Source: Malurus cyaneus samueli
Lineage: Eukaryota; Chordata; Aves; Passeriformes; Maluridae
NCBI GenBank assembly: GCA_009741485.1
Contig: CM019230.1
Coordinates: forward strand, 7,252,766-7,316,765
DNA: 64,000 nucleotides
Reading direction: 5' to 3'
Below are positions 46,301-60,296 of the stretch, in pieces. The position numbers were made by a program, and so were the translations under genes. How positions within the stretch are numbered: the first letter of the stretch is position 1; each line of letters starts with the position of its first letter. The notes beneath the pieces were generated by a model, which worked only from the letters and a program-made list of their open reading frames with translations, was not told where the DNA came from and did no database searches.

Positions 46301-49300
46301 GGGCGGAATGTTGATAAAAATATATAATTAAGACATCTGCCTCTTCCATTGGGTAAACTGATGTGATAGCCTCCACATGCCTGATCCATCTGGGGCAGGT
46401 TGAGATACAGCTTCGGTGGCAATAGCTATTCGAGGGAAATTAGACTCAATTCCTGTAATTCTGACCACGCGAACATCTGCCTAGATTTGGCCCAGCAGCT
46501 CAAGACAGAAACAGAACACACAAAAAAAAAACCCTGGTGGCTTTTAAAAGCAAGAACAAACCAACAACAAAATCCACACCCAGCCCTACAAAAAATAATG
46601 CAAGAAGAGAACTAATAAACAATACAACAAAAATTAACAAAAAACCAAAAAAAAACAAGCAAAAAATCCAAATTGCCCAACAACAAAAAAATCACACCAC
46701 ACCAACCAAAAAAAAAAAAAAAAGAAAAAAAAAAAAAAAGAAAAAAAGAAGACAAAAACCTACCAAACTATCTATAACCTCTACCAATGTTATTTTAAAA
46801 ACCATGGATTCTGTACTGCAATAATCCAGTGTCCAGATCCTGGGAGTTTAGCAACCTTGCTCTGGGCAGTACCACTGAGAAGGCCATGTTAAAAAGTTAC
46901 CCCTCAGGGACTGCTTGAGCTGTGGTGACAGCCTTGTGGAAGAGGTCGTGTTTCTGAGCTTACCTCTCATTTTTAGAGTGAGGATTTGATGACTGAACTA
47001 TTCTGTAAGCACCTTTATAGTGACATGTAATTAAAAACAAGAAAAAAAAAAGGAAAGATTTTAGAAAAGCAGAGCAAAAAGTGTAGAGTCTGTTATATCT
47101 CACTGGCACTATTACTGAGATGTTGCTCAATTTTGCTTCATTTTGGGTGGAGGTTCTTATTCACAGGTGTCAATCTTCATCTAAGAGTTCTAATCATTTG
47201 CTGGCAGGCACAACTCTTCATTCTCATTTAACTGACATTTCTCTTAGGAATCACTCTATTTTAAAAGGTCTTTCCTTCTTCCTAATAATCTCCCTTTATT
47301 TTCCTAACTCAAAGCACCTTTAAAAAGGGAATTCAATAGCATCAGCATCAGAAGAGGATATGGCTCCATGATAAGAAATTAATTTGAAATACAAATTAAT
47401 ATATTAGAACATGCTAGAATAAGGCTGTTGAGATTTATTTCGGCTTAGACGTGCTTCGTCGACAGCCAGGATTTTTATATCGCAATTCTTCTGTTTTCAC
47501 TGTTAGTATTGGAGCAGCTCTGGATATTTCGCTGCTCTTGGTTCACACCTGCACTGTGCTTGCACATTGGGTGTCCAGTGACCTCCGTTTTAGTGTCCCT
47601 CGTCAAAGGCCTCTGCCAATCCTTCCCTAAAAGTCTGTGGTTTCTCTCACAATAGTTGATCCTATTAAAAAAAAGTAGCACAGTCTTATTTCTGCTGATT
47701 GTCAGCTTGATAACCAGAGCAGGGTGAAGACACATCTGATACACCCATGTGTAAGCATATTTTTTATTGTGCGTTTGACTGCCTCTTCTGTGTCTATTTT
47801 GTCTTCATGTGAGTATTCTCAGAAGCTTTTTCTCTTCGGCATCTTGCTCATTAAACTCACATTCGTTAAATTTTTGTTTTTCTCCCTTTCCTCACAGAGC
47901 TCTTTTACAATTTTATCGACTTTGTCTCAGCATTTGCACTTAAATGAAGCTGAAGTGGGCTTGGTGTCATAAAACCAGATCTGGGTATTTTAAATATAAA
48001 AAAATTGGTCTGCAGCAGCAAACTGCTTCCAGCTAAGAAATTAAATAACCCTGTGAATTTTATAGGTTTCATTTGATTTATGCGCAGTGTTCCATTCCCT
48101 CCCTCCCTGCGAACATCTTTTATTGCAAGAATGCAACAAATGTGAAGAAAATTATTCTATAAAAGAAAAAAGATTTGTATTTATAAAGAAATTAAATTTT
48201 CAGAAGGTGTTTAAATATTTCTGTCATCTCGACTATAATTGTGACAGACAAACATTCTGTTTCGCGCACTTAAAGTATGATATCTAAAGTACTATTGCTC
48301 TTTTAGAAAACGGAGCTGATTAGAGCGTGTAGTGCATAATTTTGGGGTTGAGTTATTTTTCCTCATTGTTCTGGTGCTTACCACAATACTGTGGCGAAGA
48401 TCACAAATATGAGGCCTATTCGCCTAGGGAAATTAGTCCATTTGTTCAGTCATATTCAAATCACTCTCACATCTGAAACAAAATGTTGGTCTGTGGGAGG
48501 GTGGGAGGCAGCTAAAATAATATGTTTAATTCAGCAAAGAGATATTCCTGGCTTTCAGCGCAGTGGGTTCAGCAAACCAAATAACTGCTCCAGTACATGT
48601 AGATTGCCGATCTCTATTTTTCATCCCTGAGGACAGATGTCTTGCTGCCTGTGGACTATTTGTGTTGGTAAAGCTGGAGGGGTAAATCTCGGAATGTCGT
48701 AAGATCTTCTGAAGCTTTAAGTGAACGTTGAATATTGGGAACCACTACTTTGAAAATTCAACATGTGACACGTGTTTCCATTAGAGTTGGGCAAAAACTA
48801 GGCGCAGCAACACGATCGTTTGGTGAGGAATTTGACAAGCTATCTTTCTTTGGCTTAGAGGATCTTTAACCTCTGCTGAATCTTATTTTAAAGGTATGTT
48901 TTTAAGGAACAATGCTGCACAATGAATTTCAGGATCATAGTGATCAGCCTTTCCACCTTCCCGCTCAAAAAACAAAACCTAGCTTATATACCTAGTGAAA
49001 TTAATTTGTTTCTCCTTCTTTATATTAAAAATCGACTAAAAAAAATCTGATTCCGCCTAGGGAATGTTCTAGAAGACTGCTGATAATGACACTAAGGATG
49101 TTCTAGCATTGCGCTATTAATTTTTCATATCATACCAAATTTCAACTCATACTCTTGTTGTTGTCTCAACTGAGAACAGCTGCAAGTAGGTTCGAAAGTT
49201 GTCTGAATGAACAAAGTTGACACTGTAACCTTAGGACAGATGCTTTATTCAAATTAATACAATATGTAAAATATTCCTTACTCCTGTGGATGAATAATTT

Positions 49301-52300
49301 TTACTCTACATATAAGAGTATATTATTAATTAGTTCAAAAAGTACGTGAAATTGAATAAGCATCAAAGACCCTGAAAAACCCTAAATCCAAGACATTTGG
49401 AGCCTTTCTGCAAGTCATGGATAAAATTGGTAAAAAAAACAAAAAAACAGTGTATTGAAACCTTGGAAACCAATAACAAAAAATGTAACAAATATTTTTA
49501 ATAATGAAAAATTGGAACAACTGGTGCATAGATATGATGATGGATATGATTGGATACAAGACTTATTATCTCTTTCCTGAGTCTAATCACTTGTGTTGTG
49601 ACGGATCCCTTTCACAACCGCCTCTCCTTTAAGTTGAATAGGATGTGGAATTTAGAAGTCTGCTAGAAATTGACTCATTGCCATCACAAGAGATGATGAC
49701 AATACTCCATGGTCCTAGAACATCACTCGCTGCAATTACATCTTCTATCAACCCTAGAGCCCTAAAAGCAGAAACAGCTCGACCGAGTGATGCTGGATTT
49801 GGGAAACCATGAATACCTCTCCATGTATATATTTTCAGACCTTCAACGTTCTTATAATTTTGGCTTGCCTTGATTTTTAATTGTTTTGTTTTGTTTTTGT
49901 TTTTATATTGTTTTTTTGGGTTTTTTTGTATAAGAGCCTCTGTTAGGGTGATTTGCAGAAAGAATGTTTTTGATATTGCTGTTATTTTTCTTTGAACTTC
50001 AATTTGGTAGGGGACGACGCCCTCACACATCGCTATCACACATTATTTCACATCTTTTTGCATCATTACAGGCATTTGAGTGAAGAGTTTAATTCCAGCG
50101 CCACTGAACCATGATAGATGTAATGAACAGAAGAGTCTTCCAAATGTGAGAGATATTTCTCTCAATTTTCTGACAGGCAAGGGATGGTAAAATAGACAAT
50201 TAACGAGTCAAGCTGGGGCAGCACAACTTGAAAAGGATGATCTCTGGTAATGTACATTAGGACAGCACACATCAATGAATGCTTTACAGATGGTCTGCTA
50301 CCAGTGCCCAGTGGGGCATAAAGGAAATCCATCCATGGTACTACAACTCTGCAAGGATGCACACACAAAGAAAACATTCCAATTAGTGGCATTTTCACAT
50401 GCTCAAATGCACCAACGCCCTGAACAGCTGAGGTTTCTCTACAAGAAGAGGGGAAGGGGGAGGAAGGCAACTCTTCACATTGGTTGGGAGTTTGGGGAGC
50501 ATTTTCACAATGTAAACTGTAGCAAATACACATTTTATCAAGTGTGCCAAATGCTTTGTCAAAAAGGAAGGCAAAGCATGGCAGGCGCAAAAGACTTTTG
50601 ATATAGGTTGGGGGCTTTTTTTCTTCTCCTTATTTATTTTGAGTGAAGAAACACAATATCGAAGCATTTTTTTCCCCTATTACAATTTTTCAGTGGGTAA
50701 TCCTCCAAGTCAGTTCAATACCTTAATAAAAAGTTAGCTCTATGAAGTACTGCTTTTCTTCCTGCAGTTAGGCTGACCCTCTGAATAAAAAGGGTTACTT
50801 CTTAACATTACTTGGATGCAAACATAAACACAGCTGAATTGAAATGGTGAGAGGCAGTGGTGTGATAAAATGTGCTGGTGGTGTTCTACCCACTGGGTCA
50901 AAATCTCAATATTAAGCGGTGCACACAGAGTGAGAAGATCCAAGGTATGGCACTGTTGCGTTGAATGCACATTCCAGTAAGTGCAACTACCTTGGGTTCT
51001 GCTTGAAATTTTCATAGAAGTATCTCTTGAGAAAAAAAAAAAAAAACAAAAACAAACATGAAATGTTCCTTACTTGAAGCATTTACAGCTTTGGCAATCA
51101 TGCCAGCAATTTCTGAGCTCGTCCAGTTTGGTTGGACTTACTAGTTCTTCTCTGTAACAAAACGTGGTGACGTGCTGCTATACCAGTTCACCCAGAAAGA
51201 ACTGCCTCTCAGCTGAATTACAATATCATGTAACAGGAAGATTCTTCACCCTTCAGGATAAATGACAAGTATGAAAAGACGCTTAAATGATTACACGAAT
51301 AAAGGCAACTGCAGCAACAGTGGCCCTACCTAATTTTAACACCCGATTAGGTAATTCCTGCTTTTACATCCAGCTTGGCGCTCTCAACTTAAAATGTGAT
51401 TCCAATACAGTATCAACCCAAAGCTGATTTCAATACAGCTAAGTATAGAGCACACAATAGGGTTTGGTTCAGCATATTTTTCAATTTAGGATACTGTTAC
51501 TTAGGAAATAATCAGATTACTTACAAGTTTGCTAGCCTAATCCATATTTGCAAGTTCCAACTGATGTTTTTCATGTCAGAAATAGAACTGATTCTATCAG
51601 GTCGATGACCAAACCCCAACAAGGGCTGAGCTGTATGATGTCTAAGTCAGAATTGCTTGAAAAATCATAAATATGCACACATGCACACAGAGACATGGAA
51701 AAACCACACTGATGAAGAAAGTCTGCATATCGGAAATATACTATGGGTGAAAACTCAGCTTCCACTTAAATCTAGATGTCTAGACTGAGGTTTCGGAAGG
51801 ATCGAGACCTTTATTTGCTCATAAGTATTTCTATTTATTATTCTATATAAATCTGGGCCTAACACTGGCATACTAATCAAGAGTTTGTTTATTCATTGAG
51901 TGTCCCTTACTCATTTTGGTTAATATTCTGGTTATTTAAACATTCAATGTTTCTCATATACCTGTTTGATTAAGAAATCAAGCATCACACAGATGTCAGG
52001 TAAGAGCACAACAATCAGGACACAATGAGGGGAAGGATTTGATGAGGATGAGCACACAAATAATATATGGATTTTAACTGAGATTGGAGGCCCCAAAAAG
52101 CCAAGCCTTGTTCCTCTATCCCTGTGCCAGGAGATGGGGAGCGAGTTGGGAAGGTGGTTTTGGTTCTGTTTATAACTCTGTTTTAACCATCTCATTAGCT
52201 GCGCTTCATACAGGAAATAAATTTCAAAGCCAAGTGTGTTTTGCTACACGATGGTAATGGGGAAGAATGCTAACCCAAGGTTATTTTAACCAAGAGAGTT

Positions 52301-55300
52301 ATTTCTGTACTACTGGAGGAAGGAAGAAGAGGCAAGCTGGATGAGGATCTGGCAGCACTGAAGGACCACACTGTAGCATTAAAATACCCCTCGTCAGTAC
52401 TATCAACATTGCTATCTCAGGAAATTTTATTTTTTAAGACAGCAAAATGTGTCAGAAAAGCGAATTTTTCTTCTTCCTCTAGGTGATCGTGATTATCAGC
52501 CAGAATAAAAGGGGCTTATAAGTTTTTCATTCCTAAGTGCAGCTGGATTTGTAATCTTGACAGGTTTCATTCATTCGACCACCTCAGCCTTCCTTGCACA
52601 GTCATGTAGACAGAAACTAGTTTTGAGAGTCTACAATTATGAACGCACTTATAAACACTATGCGAAAAAATGTACCTCATGCCATAAGATAAAGACAAAA
52701 GGCACATAACTCCATCCATTAAACATGTGGCAAATATTTAAAATGACAGGGACAGGAATGCAGGGCAAATAGTGTAACAGTCCAAATAGGACTTGCACTA
52801 ACCTAATAAAAAAAAATCAGCTGAATATGCTATGTTAATTCCTCCTCTATTGATCCTGGCATTATGATAGTGATATTAAATAAAAACTCTTCTGATTTGC
52901 TGAAGCTTGAAGAGAACAAAAATCTTATCACACTTCCATAGATTTGTCGACGAATATTTTTCCTCTATTCAGTCGGTCTTGTCATTTGTTGATTACATGA
53001 TCTAATCCGTACTCGTACCTGTGGAGTCAAACTGTACTTTCCAATATTCACCTTTTCAGAAAGGACAAAGAGTATACAACACAAGACTGATGTCTTTAGC
53101 TCCTGTGCTGTTCTTCCTTCATTATGGAATTTTCTAAGGGTAATTTGCTTGGCCTTATCACTCTTTTTCTCTTCTAAAGCCTGGCAGTAAAATATAAGAG
53201 ACTGAACAGCATCAACACAGGAACCTCATCTTACCTACAGCTCCTTTTAAAAACTTATATTACAAATAAAAAAAGAAAAAGGTAAGACAGATAAATCAAT
53301 GCTCCTTGTAAACAACACAACAGTAAAAAGAAATCTGAAATTACTTGCCTCACCCAGAGATGTTTTTAATGCATAATAGGAAATTATAGGGATATAACAG
53401 TTGTATGATATTTGTTGTTCTAAAGATAACCGAAAACATAGAATAACAAGATCACTTAAATATTGTGTTGTAGGAAAATTATTCTCTAATAGAAACGTTC
53501 CTCCTCAGAGTATTAGCATCTGAAAAATATAGCTCTTTATTTCAAGTTCTGTGCTCATAATCACTTTTGTAACTATATTCAACACTTTACAGTTTAGATC
53601 ACTTTCTAATATACCTGGGAGAACTACCATTGCCATACTTCATTTCATTTTACAAATCCATCCTTTCAAAAGGATCGAATTGTGATAACGAGTCAATGCC
53701 ACAAGACGTCCTTATGATTGCCAAAAGCTCGCAGCAGGTTCCGAGGAGCTGAGGATTCCTGACACCACCGGAGAGTCGAGCGGATTTACGCGGAACAACA
53801 GGCAATCACAGCACTGGAATTCCTTCTAAGCACGAGCGAATGGGTACAGTCCACCATCGATGAGCTCAAAAGAAAGCAGCCAAAGAAACAGAAGTTCCTG
53901 TGGTTTTCTGATGGCTGGGCGAGTCACCCTCACTGAAAACTGCGCAGAATTGAGGGTGGGAAATCACTTCACTGAACCTTCACAGAAGGTTTCCATGAAG
54001 AAATCGACAGAGGAATGCACAAAAACAGAGAGAAGGATAAATAGATATAAAGAGCTGTCTGGGACTGACCCAGTTGTGAACAGGGCAGCTTTAAGTATTT
54101 CTTTAGAATGTTCTCCTAATTCATCTTTCTAATTTTCGTGTGCCACTTACAATACTATTCTGCCATGGACAAGGTTACATTTCTTCTGCTCTGAGCCTGA
54201 TTGAGGGAAAAGATATAAGAGAAGTCTGCAGACAACTGAGAAACCCATTTTTTGTCCTGTCAATATACACAGAGTCCAAAAACAGACAGTTTTAATGTGA
54301 AGATAATTGGGAAAAAACGTAGCACAGAGTAGATTGGAATAGGCTCATAAAAAAAAATTCTTAATATGAATAAGGGCTGGAAAATAAAGCTGTGTTTTCA
54401 TTATTAGAATCGAGTTAGAATGAGCACTTAGAAGTTTATTTTAACAAGGGGAAGTTTCGAAATAGGCTGTTTACTGTCTCCTCCACACTCCCACAATGCT
54501 ATTTAGGGTTTGGGTTTTGGGTTTTTTAAACTCTCTATCAAAAGGCATCTTGCTTGTCTCCGGCTTTCCCAGACGAGACAGCAAGGTGGAGAGAGAGCTG
54601 GAAGTTAATTCTCTGTGACTTTATCAGCACTGAGAGGAGCAGAGAGGAAAATGTGAAGGCAAAGTCACCACACACGCAAACTTGTGAAGGGATTATAGGC
54701 AGGTGCTGAAATGAAAAGGCTTTCCATGAGTTCACTACTCCTGCTATCTATACTGCTTACTATCCAGATACGACAGTGATGACTGGGTTTCCAAAACAAA
54801 TCAAAAATTCTCTTACTCCCCTTCACTGCACACGTTTGAGGTTCAGCTCTCCATGCGTGAGACCTCCAAACATCTAAATTTCAAGCATCAATATTCCTTC
54901 GTACAAACATAGCTTCACTCCCTCTCAAGTGTCAAGTGGGGTTTTATTGGCACATATTAATTACCACAGCTTCTAAGTAAGCTGACTCTCTCATCTTCAA
55001 GGCATTAGAGATGAGGCACAGATGCTAAAAGGGAAGTGACTTTCCAATGAAGCCTATAACAGATGCTATCTCAATGGAATTAGTGAAATGCCTCAATCAG
55101 TAACTAAAGGATCCATTAATAATGGGGTAGTGCTCTGGATCCTGAAGAGTAAAGATGCAATAGAGGGAGATTCACATCCATAACAAATAGATTGTGTCAT
55201 TTTTCATTTCAATGACACATTTTAAACATGTGTTGTTCTTCTGTTTATGAGAAAACAAGTAAATATGGTTTATAGCCGAAACAATTTCCCTCGACTTCAG

Positions 55301-57909
55301 CAAAGCTGTCTGCTGCGCCGCCATGAAAAGCAAATATCTTTTTTTACTGAACACTAATGGAATTTATGTAGAATACTTTTATTATTGAAGAATGTATTAT
55401 CTGTCCATTAGCACATCGAAAATAAATGTCTACTTTTTGACACAAATGATTGAAAATCTTAAGTATGAAACTGCTTGTTTGGTCCTGTAAGGCTGCCGCA
55501 ATCCTATCCTGAGTGAAATAATGACGAAATCGCCATCTTAATTATTGCATAAACAGCATTTACATTTTTTTTACTAACAAATTAATTCAAGTTTGTTTGC
55601 TTCCTTCTCTAAGCTGATTAATTTCTGTGATCTCTTATATCTGAAATTTTCCTTACTTCTAATTCACAGTCTGTGACCAAAAAACTACATTCCCTATTTT
55701 ATTTTCATTTGATAATGGTTTTTTGTGATGAGAAATTCCTATTAGTTCTTTGCGCGCGGTCACTGTACACGATAATAGGTGAGCTAGTATAGAACAAAGA
55801 CTTATTTTACATTAACTTTCCAATGTTGGACTGGTGTCAGTGAAGAGCCAAACGAAGATTTTAGACGTGTAGCAGGCAAAGTAATGATGGGACAATCAAC
55901 CACAAATCTATACCCCTGTGGATCAGTGTAACAGAGATACTTGATAATGTTCTGTACTGGATCATGAATTGTAAGAGTGGGCATTCAGAAGCTGGGCCTT
56001 ACTGTAAAGCAAGGTGGATGGGAAAATTTAACGTCTGAACTCAGTACTACCTGAGTTATGCACAGGGCTGAGGATTTGAAAACTTTTGGTGGCCTCAATG
56101 AGTTTTTTCTGGCACAGGTGAGCTCTAAGATTAGCAAGGGTTCCTCTAGACAGCCGTGTAATTACATGAGAATACACTGTGACCTGATGTCTTGGAATGA
56201 ATTCTCTCTGCTGAGTCACTGTCTAATTTTTACCAAATTGTGGACCACATAGATACACACAACAGAGCAATCCACATGTGGCACTCTTAAATTCAGGAAC
56301 AAATTTAAGGTAATGTTATTTATTAGTCAGAAAGTTATAGCTCATTATGTTTTGCAAGTACTACCACAAAAAAGTATTGTCCACTCCAAAGCTGTATCAA
56401 ACACAAGATGAAATCCATATTTCTTACATACTTTTGGCTGATATTATAAGATGGGATCATTAAAGGTCTCAAACTTGATGAGGTGTCCCACACCGGTTAT
56501 CTCACTCAGTTTCTCTGACACTCATGTTAATGATTATGAATTCTAATTCATAAATAAATTCCATGTTGGAATTTAGAATTTATTTTAAACCAGGCAAGAG
56601 GTGAGCCAGTTTGTTTAGCTGCAGCAATCTATTGGTCACTGAGGAATTCTGGACTGAATATGAAAGATCTACAAACCTTGCAGGGCATAGAAACTGCTAT
56701 CCAATCATTGCCATGCCAAAATTCCCGGCTGACATCAAATGAGAATGGTGCAACAGAGGGGTGACTTGTCGCATGGGACACCCCATCCTCAGCCCAGGGT
56801 ATTCAGAGAAACTTCAGAAAACTGTCGTCCTCCAGTAGTGGCAATGCTAGTTTGGCTTATATAAACTGCCCAACAACACCCAATGAACATGTATCAGGTA
56901 ACAGCATAAGCAATCTTTTAAAATACCTGATTCTGTGGCTCATTTTATGACTAATTTTTAGGACATCTTTTTTCGAGATAATATCATAGCGATTGTGATG
57001 AATGGTCAAAGTCATGTCTTAAATATTCCCTGAAAACTCAGCCAAAGGCAGATGATAAGATAGCAAAATTGTCTGGAGAAAGTATGCTCCTTTGACTCAA
57101 TGGAACTCTAAGGGTAAAATTGTGGAAACTGTGCAGGGTCTCCACCTAACTCACAAGAGGGGTTTGGAGGCAGTGTGGAGCACACTGCACAAAGGAACCC
57201 ACAGTGGGACCAAGGAGCTGCTGAAGGTATTTCAGAGAGGTCATCTTACTCACGAGCTGAACACCTTCTTGCACCTTTCCCAGAGAGACCTACTGCTCTG
57301 CAGAGAGGTAGAGACAAAAACTCAAAAATTTTATGATAGGGAAAGATAGGTACTGCTCTGGCCGGGATTCTAGTTTTCAGTTTTTTCCAGATTTCCCAAT
57401 TCTTAACATGGTGAAAATCGTATTTGCAGATTATTAAGGGGCTTTTTAAAGATACTGTACCACGCATGCAAAGGCTTTGGACAGCTTTGCAAAGCTAAGA
57501 GAATTTGTTTTTGCTCTTTGCGTTCCGCTCCCCCCCCCAAAAATAAAAAAATGATAAAACACTCTTCTGAAAATAAAAGTAATTATAGAGTACTCTAAAA
57601 TTAATATTAATAAAAATTCCCTTCTGGGATCCTCGCATCTTGCCTGAGCTGTTGTTTTAGTAAATTCAGGTCTCTACAGCAAAATCTATTTAAAACAAAA
57701 GTACTACAAAAAAAACCTATGTCCCGAGGGAGCCACCCCAGATTTCTATCAGAAGATGCACTAAGGAAGACTACGAAGCAAACTGCAATTCAGAGAAAAA
57801 AAAAAAAAGAGTCACAAGCCTTCAGGCGCATCGCGAGACAATAACTCAACGGAGTCGATTTGATGCAAAACAAGAAAGTTAACTCGATCCAACTCCTTAA
57901 TAACCAGAT
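43311..57909. other. AT-rich spacer between inverted arms, nothing recognised
   Basis: About 14.6 kb of clearly lower G+C than the flanks. I find no MGAT5B exon, CR1, LTR, RNA gene or protein domain. Open frames are all short and without recognisable motifs. CpG is more frequent than expected for AT-rich vertebrate DNA in some stretches (for example 43.3-45 kb), while others (for example 50.2-51 kb) look like ordinary bird intergenic DNA. It may be intron 4, or DNA from another locus joined here. Confidence 0.55.
46520..46770 (+). repeat. A-rich low-complexity tract
   Basis: About 250 bases consist mostly of A with CAA and CCAA interruptions, ending in long A runs separated by single G residues. 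The 95-residue lysine-rich open frame here is low-complexity translation. No retrocopy body is recognisable upstream of it. Confidence 0.85.
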
Positions 57910-58792
57910 CTGGCAGACCCCAAGTATCATTAATGGGCTCCACAGCTGGGCTGGCAGACAGCCCCATCCCATGGATAGAGAGGACATCAAGAACTGGAGC
58001 ATTTCAGCAATCCTTTCCAAATCAGGGAGGAAACAGAGAAAACCCTTCTGCTTCAACACTGGACCAGTTCCCTTTCTAAATCTCGGCAAGTTCATATTCC
58101 ACACATTTCTCTCGTTCCTGCGCCTCTGCCTGGTCCAGACCAATCCCACTGTCCCACCTGTCACAGGCTGCAGGATCTAGGGAAGATACTGACAGCTTTT
58201 ATGCTAGTAAAACTTCAATAAAAACTGTCCAGCTGATCTACTGGGAGAAGACTCAGCCCCCAGGGTCAGCTCCAGGATAAGCCATAAGGGGGCTGAAGAG
58301 GTAACGGATCTTTTCTCCTCTGTGGCTGGGTTAACAAAAGCCAAACCCTTCTCTAAGCCCTCCTTTGTCCATAATTGAAAAACCATGAGGTGCAAGAGGG
58401 CAGTGAAAGGATATTCTGCCTAAACCAAAAAACAGCCAGCCACGTTGAGAACATCTGGAGAGCCTAGCTGCTCCTCCCAGCAGTGCCAAGTGGGATGGGG
58501 TGTCTCTCCTGTGCCTGCAAACCGCACATGTGAATTTGGATCCAAACCATCCAAATTTTTCTGCCCAGTCTTTGCTGGCACTCTCCTCACCTTTAATTTT
58601 GCATTTAATATCCCTGGTGTTTTTCCCAATCAGCCACTCGGAATTTGTCACCACTTCATCGCCCTTGGCATGGGATTTCCATAGGAAGTCAGACCTCAGA
58701 TCAGCACCATATCGCAACATTCACCAAATTTTCATGGCTGGATCTTCCCATGGCCAGAAACTCAGAGGGAGTTTGGAGCTGGGAACATCACA

Positions 58793-58902
58793 CTTTCCCA
58801 TTCAGAAGGTGTTCGGATGAATCTGATCACTTTTATTCAATGTCGAACATTTCTGACGATGGCCATGGATCTCTCTCCATCAACCACAGCTGCTGGCTGG
58901 AA
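58793..58902 (-). pseudogene. MGAT5B: Inverted, damaged copy of MGAT5B exon 4
   Basis: The minus strand aligns with exon 4 (42153-42265) but carries several single-base insertions and deletions that break the frame. It has also lost the first exon base after the acceptor CAG, and the donor has changed from GGTGAGTG to GTGTGATG. As written it could not be spliced or translated as MGAT5B. Either it is a decayed duplicate or, more likely given indels of this type throughout this stretch, uncorrected sequencing error in a duplicated segment. Confidence 0.85.
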
Positions 58903-59014
58903 CTGAGAAAGAAACCAAAATTAACCCTGAAGTATTTAGTCTCCAGTGGATGACACCAGAGGTGCCCAGAGCAAAACCAGGTCCTTGGAAAGCGCCAGCA
59001 GGTAATTATCAGCT

Positions 59015-59205
59015 CCAGGATGAAAGCACAGAAACAACCTGGTGAGCACAAAGAGCAAAGAAGCCACTGCCTTCCAGGAGATTTGATTGAAAAGCTATTT
59101 AAATCAGTATTTATACATATCCTGTCATTTTTTGCAGTGTACTGATAAACATGGATCCACCTGTGAATTTTATGCAGGGAAATATTAAATAGACTGGGAA
59201 AAAAC
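59015..59205 (-). other. About 190 bp present only in the right arm
   Basis: On the minus strand, a poly-T run is followed by about 190 bases before CATCCTGGAGCTG. In the left arm the poly-T (about 42020-42030) runs directly into that motif. The extra sequence has no recognisable family. Either the left arm lost it in assembly at the homopolymer, or the arms truly differ. Confidence 0.75.
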
Positions 59206-59434
59206 AAAAAAAAAAAAAAGTTTTTCCTTCATTTCAGATGTGCTGTGTTTGAAAATCTTCGCTGTGATTTGCCTTGCGGTGCACGTAGGAAGCTGTGCTG
59301 GGAAGTGAAAAATAAAAAAGAAGAAAAGAGATGAAAACGGAAAAGAATAAACTGAGGAGGGATGAGGGAATTTGTGGGCTTGGAGCAGAGCTGAAGAAAA
59401 ACACACATAGGAAATGGATATCCTAAGCCAGCCT

Positions 59435-59720
59435 CCCAAAGGTGTGATCTGGTTCTTTTCGCAGGTAGCAATAATAGACTAGACAAAACAAGGCTCAGTT
59501 GCAGCAGGGGAGTTAAGGTTGATATCAGGAAAATTCTTGACTGGAAGTGAAAGGGCCAGACCATTGGAACAGGCTGCCAGGGAGTGGTGGAATCACCATC
59601 GGGAAAATACGCAGATATGTGTGCATTGGGATACGTTAATGGTGGGGTGGCAGAGTGGGTTAAATGGGTAACTCATGATATCAGAGCTCTTTTCCAGCCT
59701 CAATGACCCTGGGATTCCGG
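59435..59720 (+). mobile_element. CR1 LINE 3' region (right-arm copy)
   Basis: This is the inverted-arm copy of the CR1 at 41497-41800, here in sense orientation. It retains GGTTGATATCAGGAAAATTC and CCTCAATGACCCTGGGATTCC, with several indels relative to the left arm. Confidence 0.85.
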
Positions 59721-59849
59721 TGAGTGGGACCCCAGGATGTTCCAGGACCCCAGGAAGGTGCAGAGTGAGGGCTGTGCAAGGACAGGGAGCCCGGGCAGCG
59801 TTGGGAGCACGGTGAGAGCTGGGGATTGCAGCCCCAGCAACGCCCACAA

Positions 59850-60296
59850 GATGCCTCAGGATTTTCAGTTTCTCTATTCCAATGTCTCTGTACCCTGTGA
59901 TTCTTCAGTGTTAAACTACACAGACAGTGCTGAGCTCCTGTTCTCCCATCTTTACACAAAACAATCCTGCAGCCCCAAACCAAGGACACCTCCCTGTGCA
60001 GGCCCCAAGAGATGGAAACAACAGAGAATTGGGGGTTGCCAACTTGGGGTCAATGACTGCATTGGCTGGATCTGCAATTGGAGGATTCAGCAAATCCCGA
60101 TGTGCAAAAGTGAGACAAAAGTGGACAAAAGTGAGAAAGGGGGAAAAAGCCGTGAGCCATTGTCCATTGTGGGTGCAACCCCTGGCTGGGCTGGGACTGC
60201 CCCTGGTCACCTGAAGGCCCTGAAATAACAGAACTGCTTTGGATTATCTGAATTTTGTTCAGCCTCTGTTTTAGTTGACTTGGTTGAGGCATCACA
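59850..60296 (-). mobile_element. LTR-like element C (right-arm copy)
   Basis: This is the inverted-arm copy of 40922-41364. Here both termini are well preserved: GATGCCTCA at the left and TTGAGGCATCACA at the right, which reveals the inverted terminal pairing. Confidence 0.8.

Noticed and set aside
46537..46824. A lysine-rich frame ending in poly-A, possible processed retrocopy
   Set aside because: It is low-complexity A-rich DNA. No gene body, target-site duplication or recognisable source gene is visible upstream.
50162..50590. A 142-residue minus-strand open frame in the AT-rich spacer
   Set aside because: I found no domain, no retroelement motif and no supporting context.
42301..57909. 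Further MGAT5B exons in the spacer
   Set aside because: I looked for the cysteine-rich segment that should follow exon 4 and saw no matching codons with splice sites on either strand.
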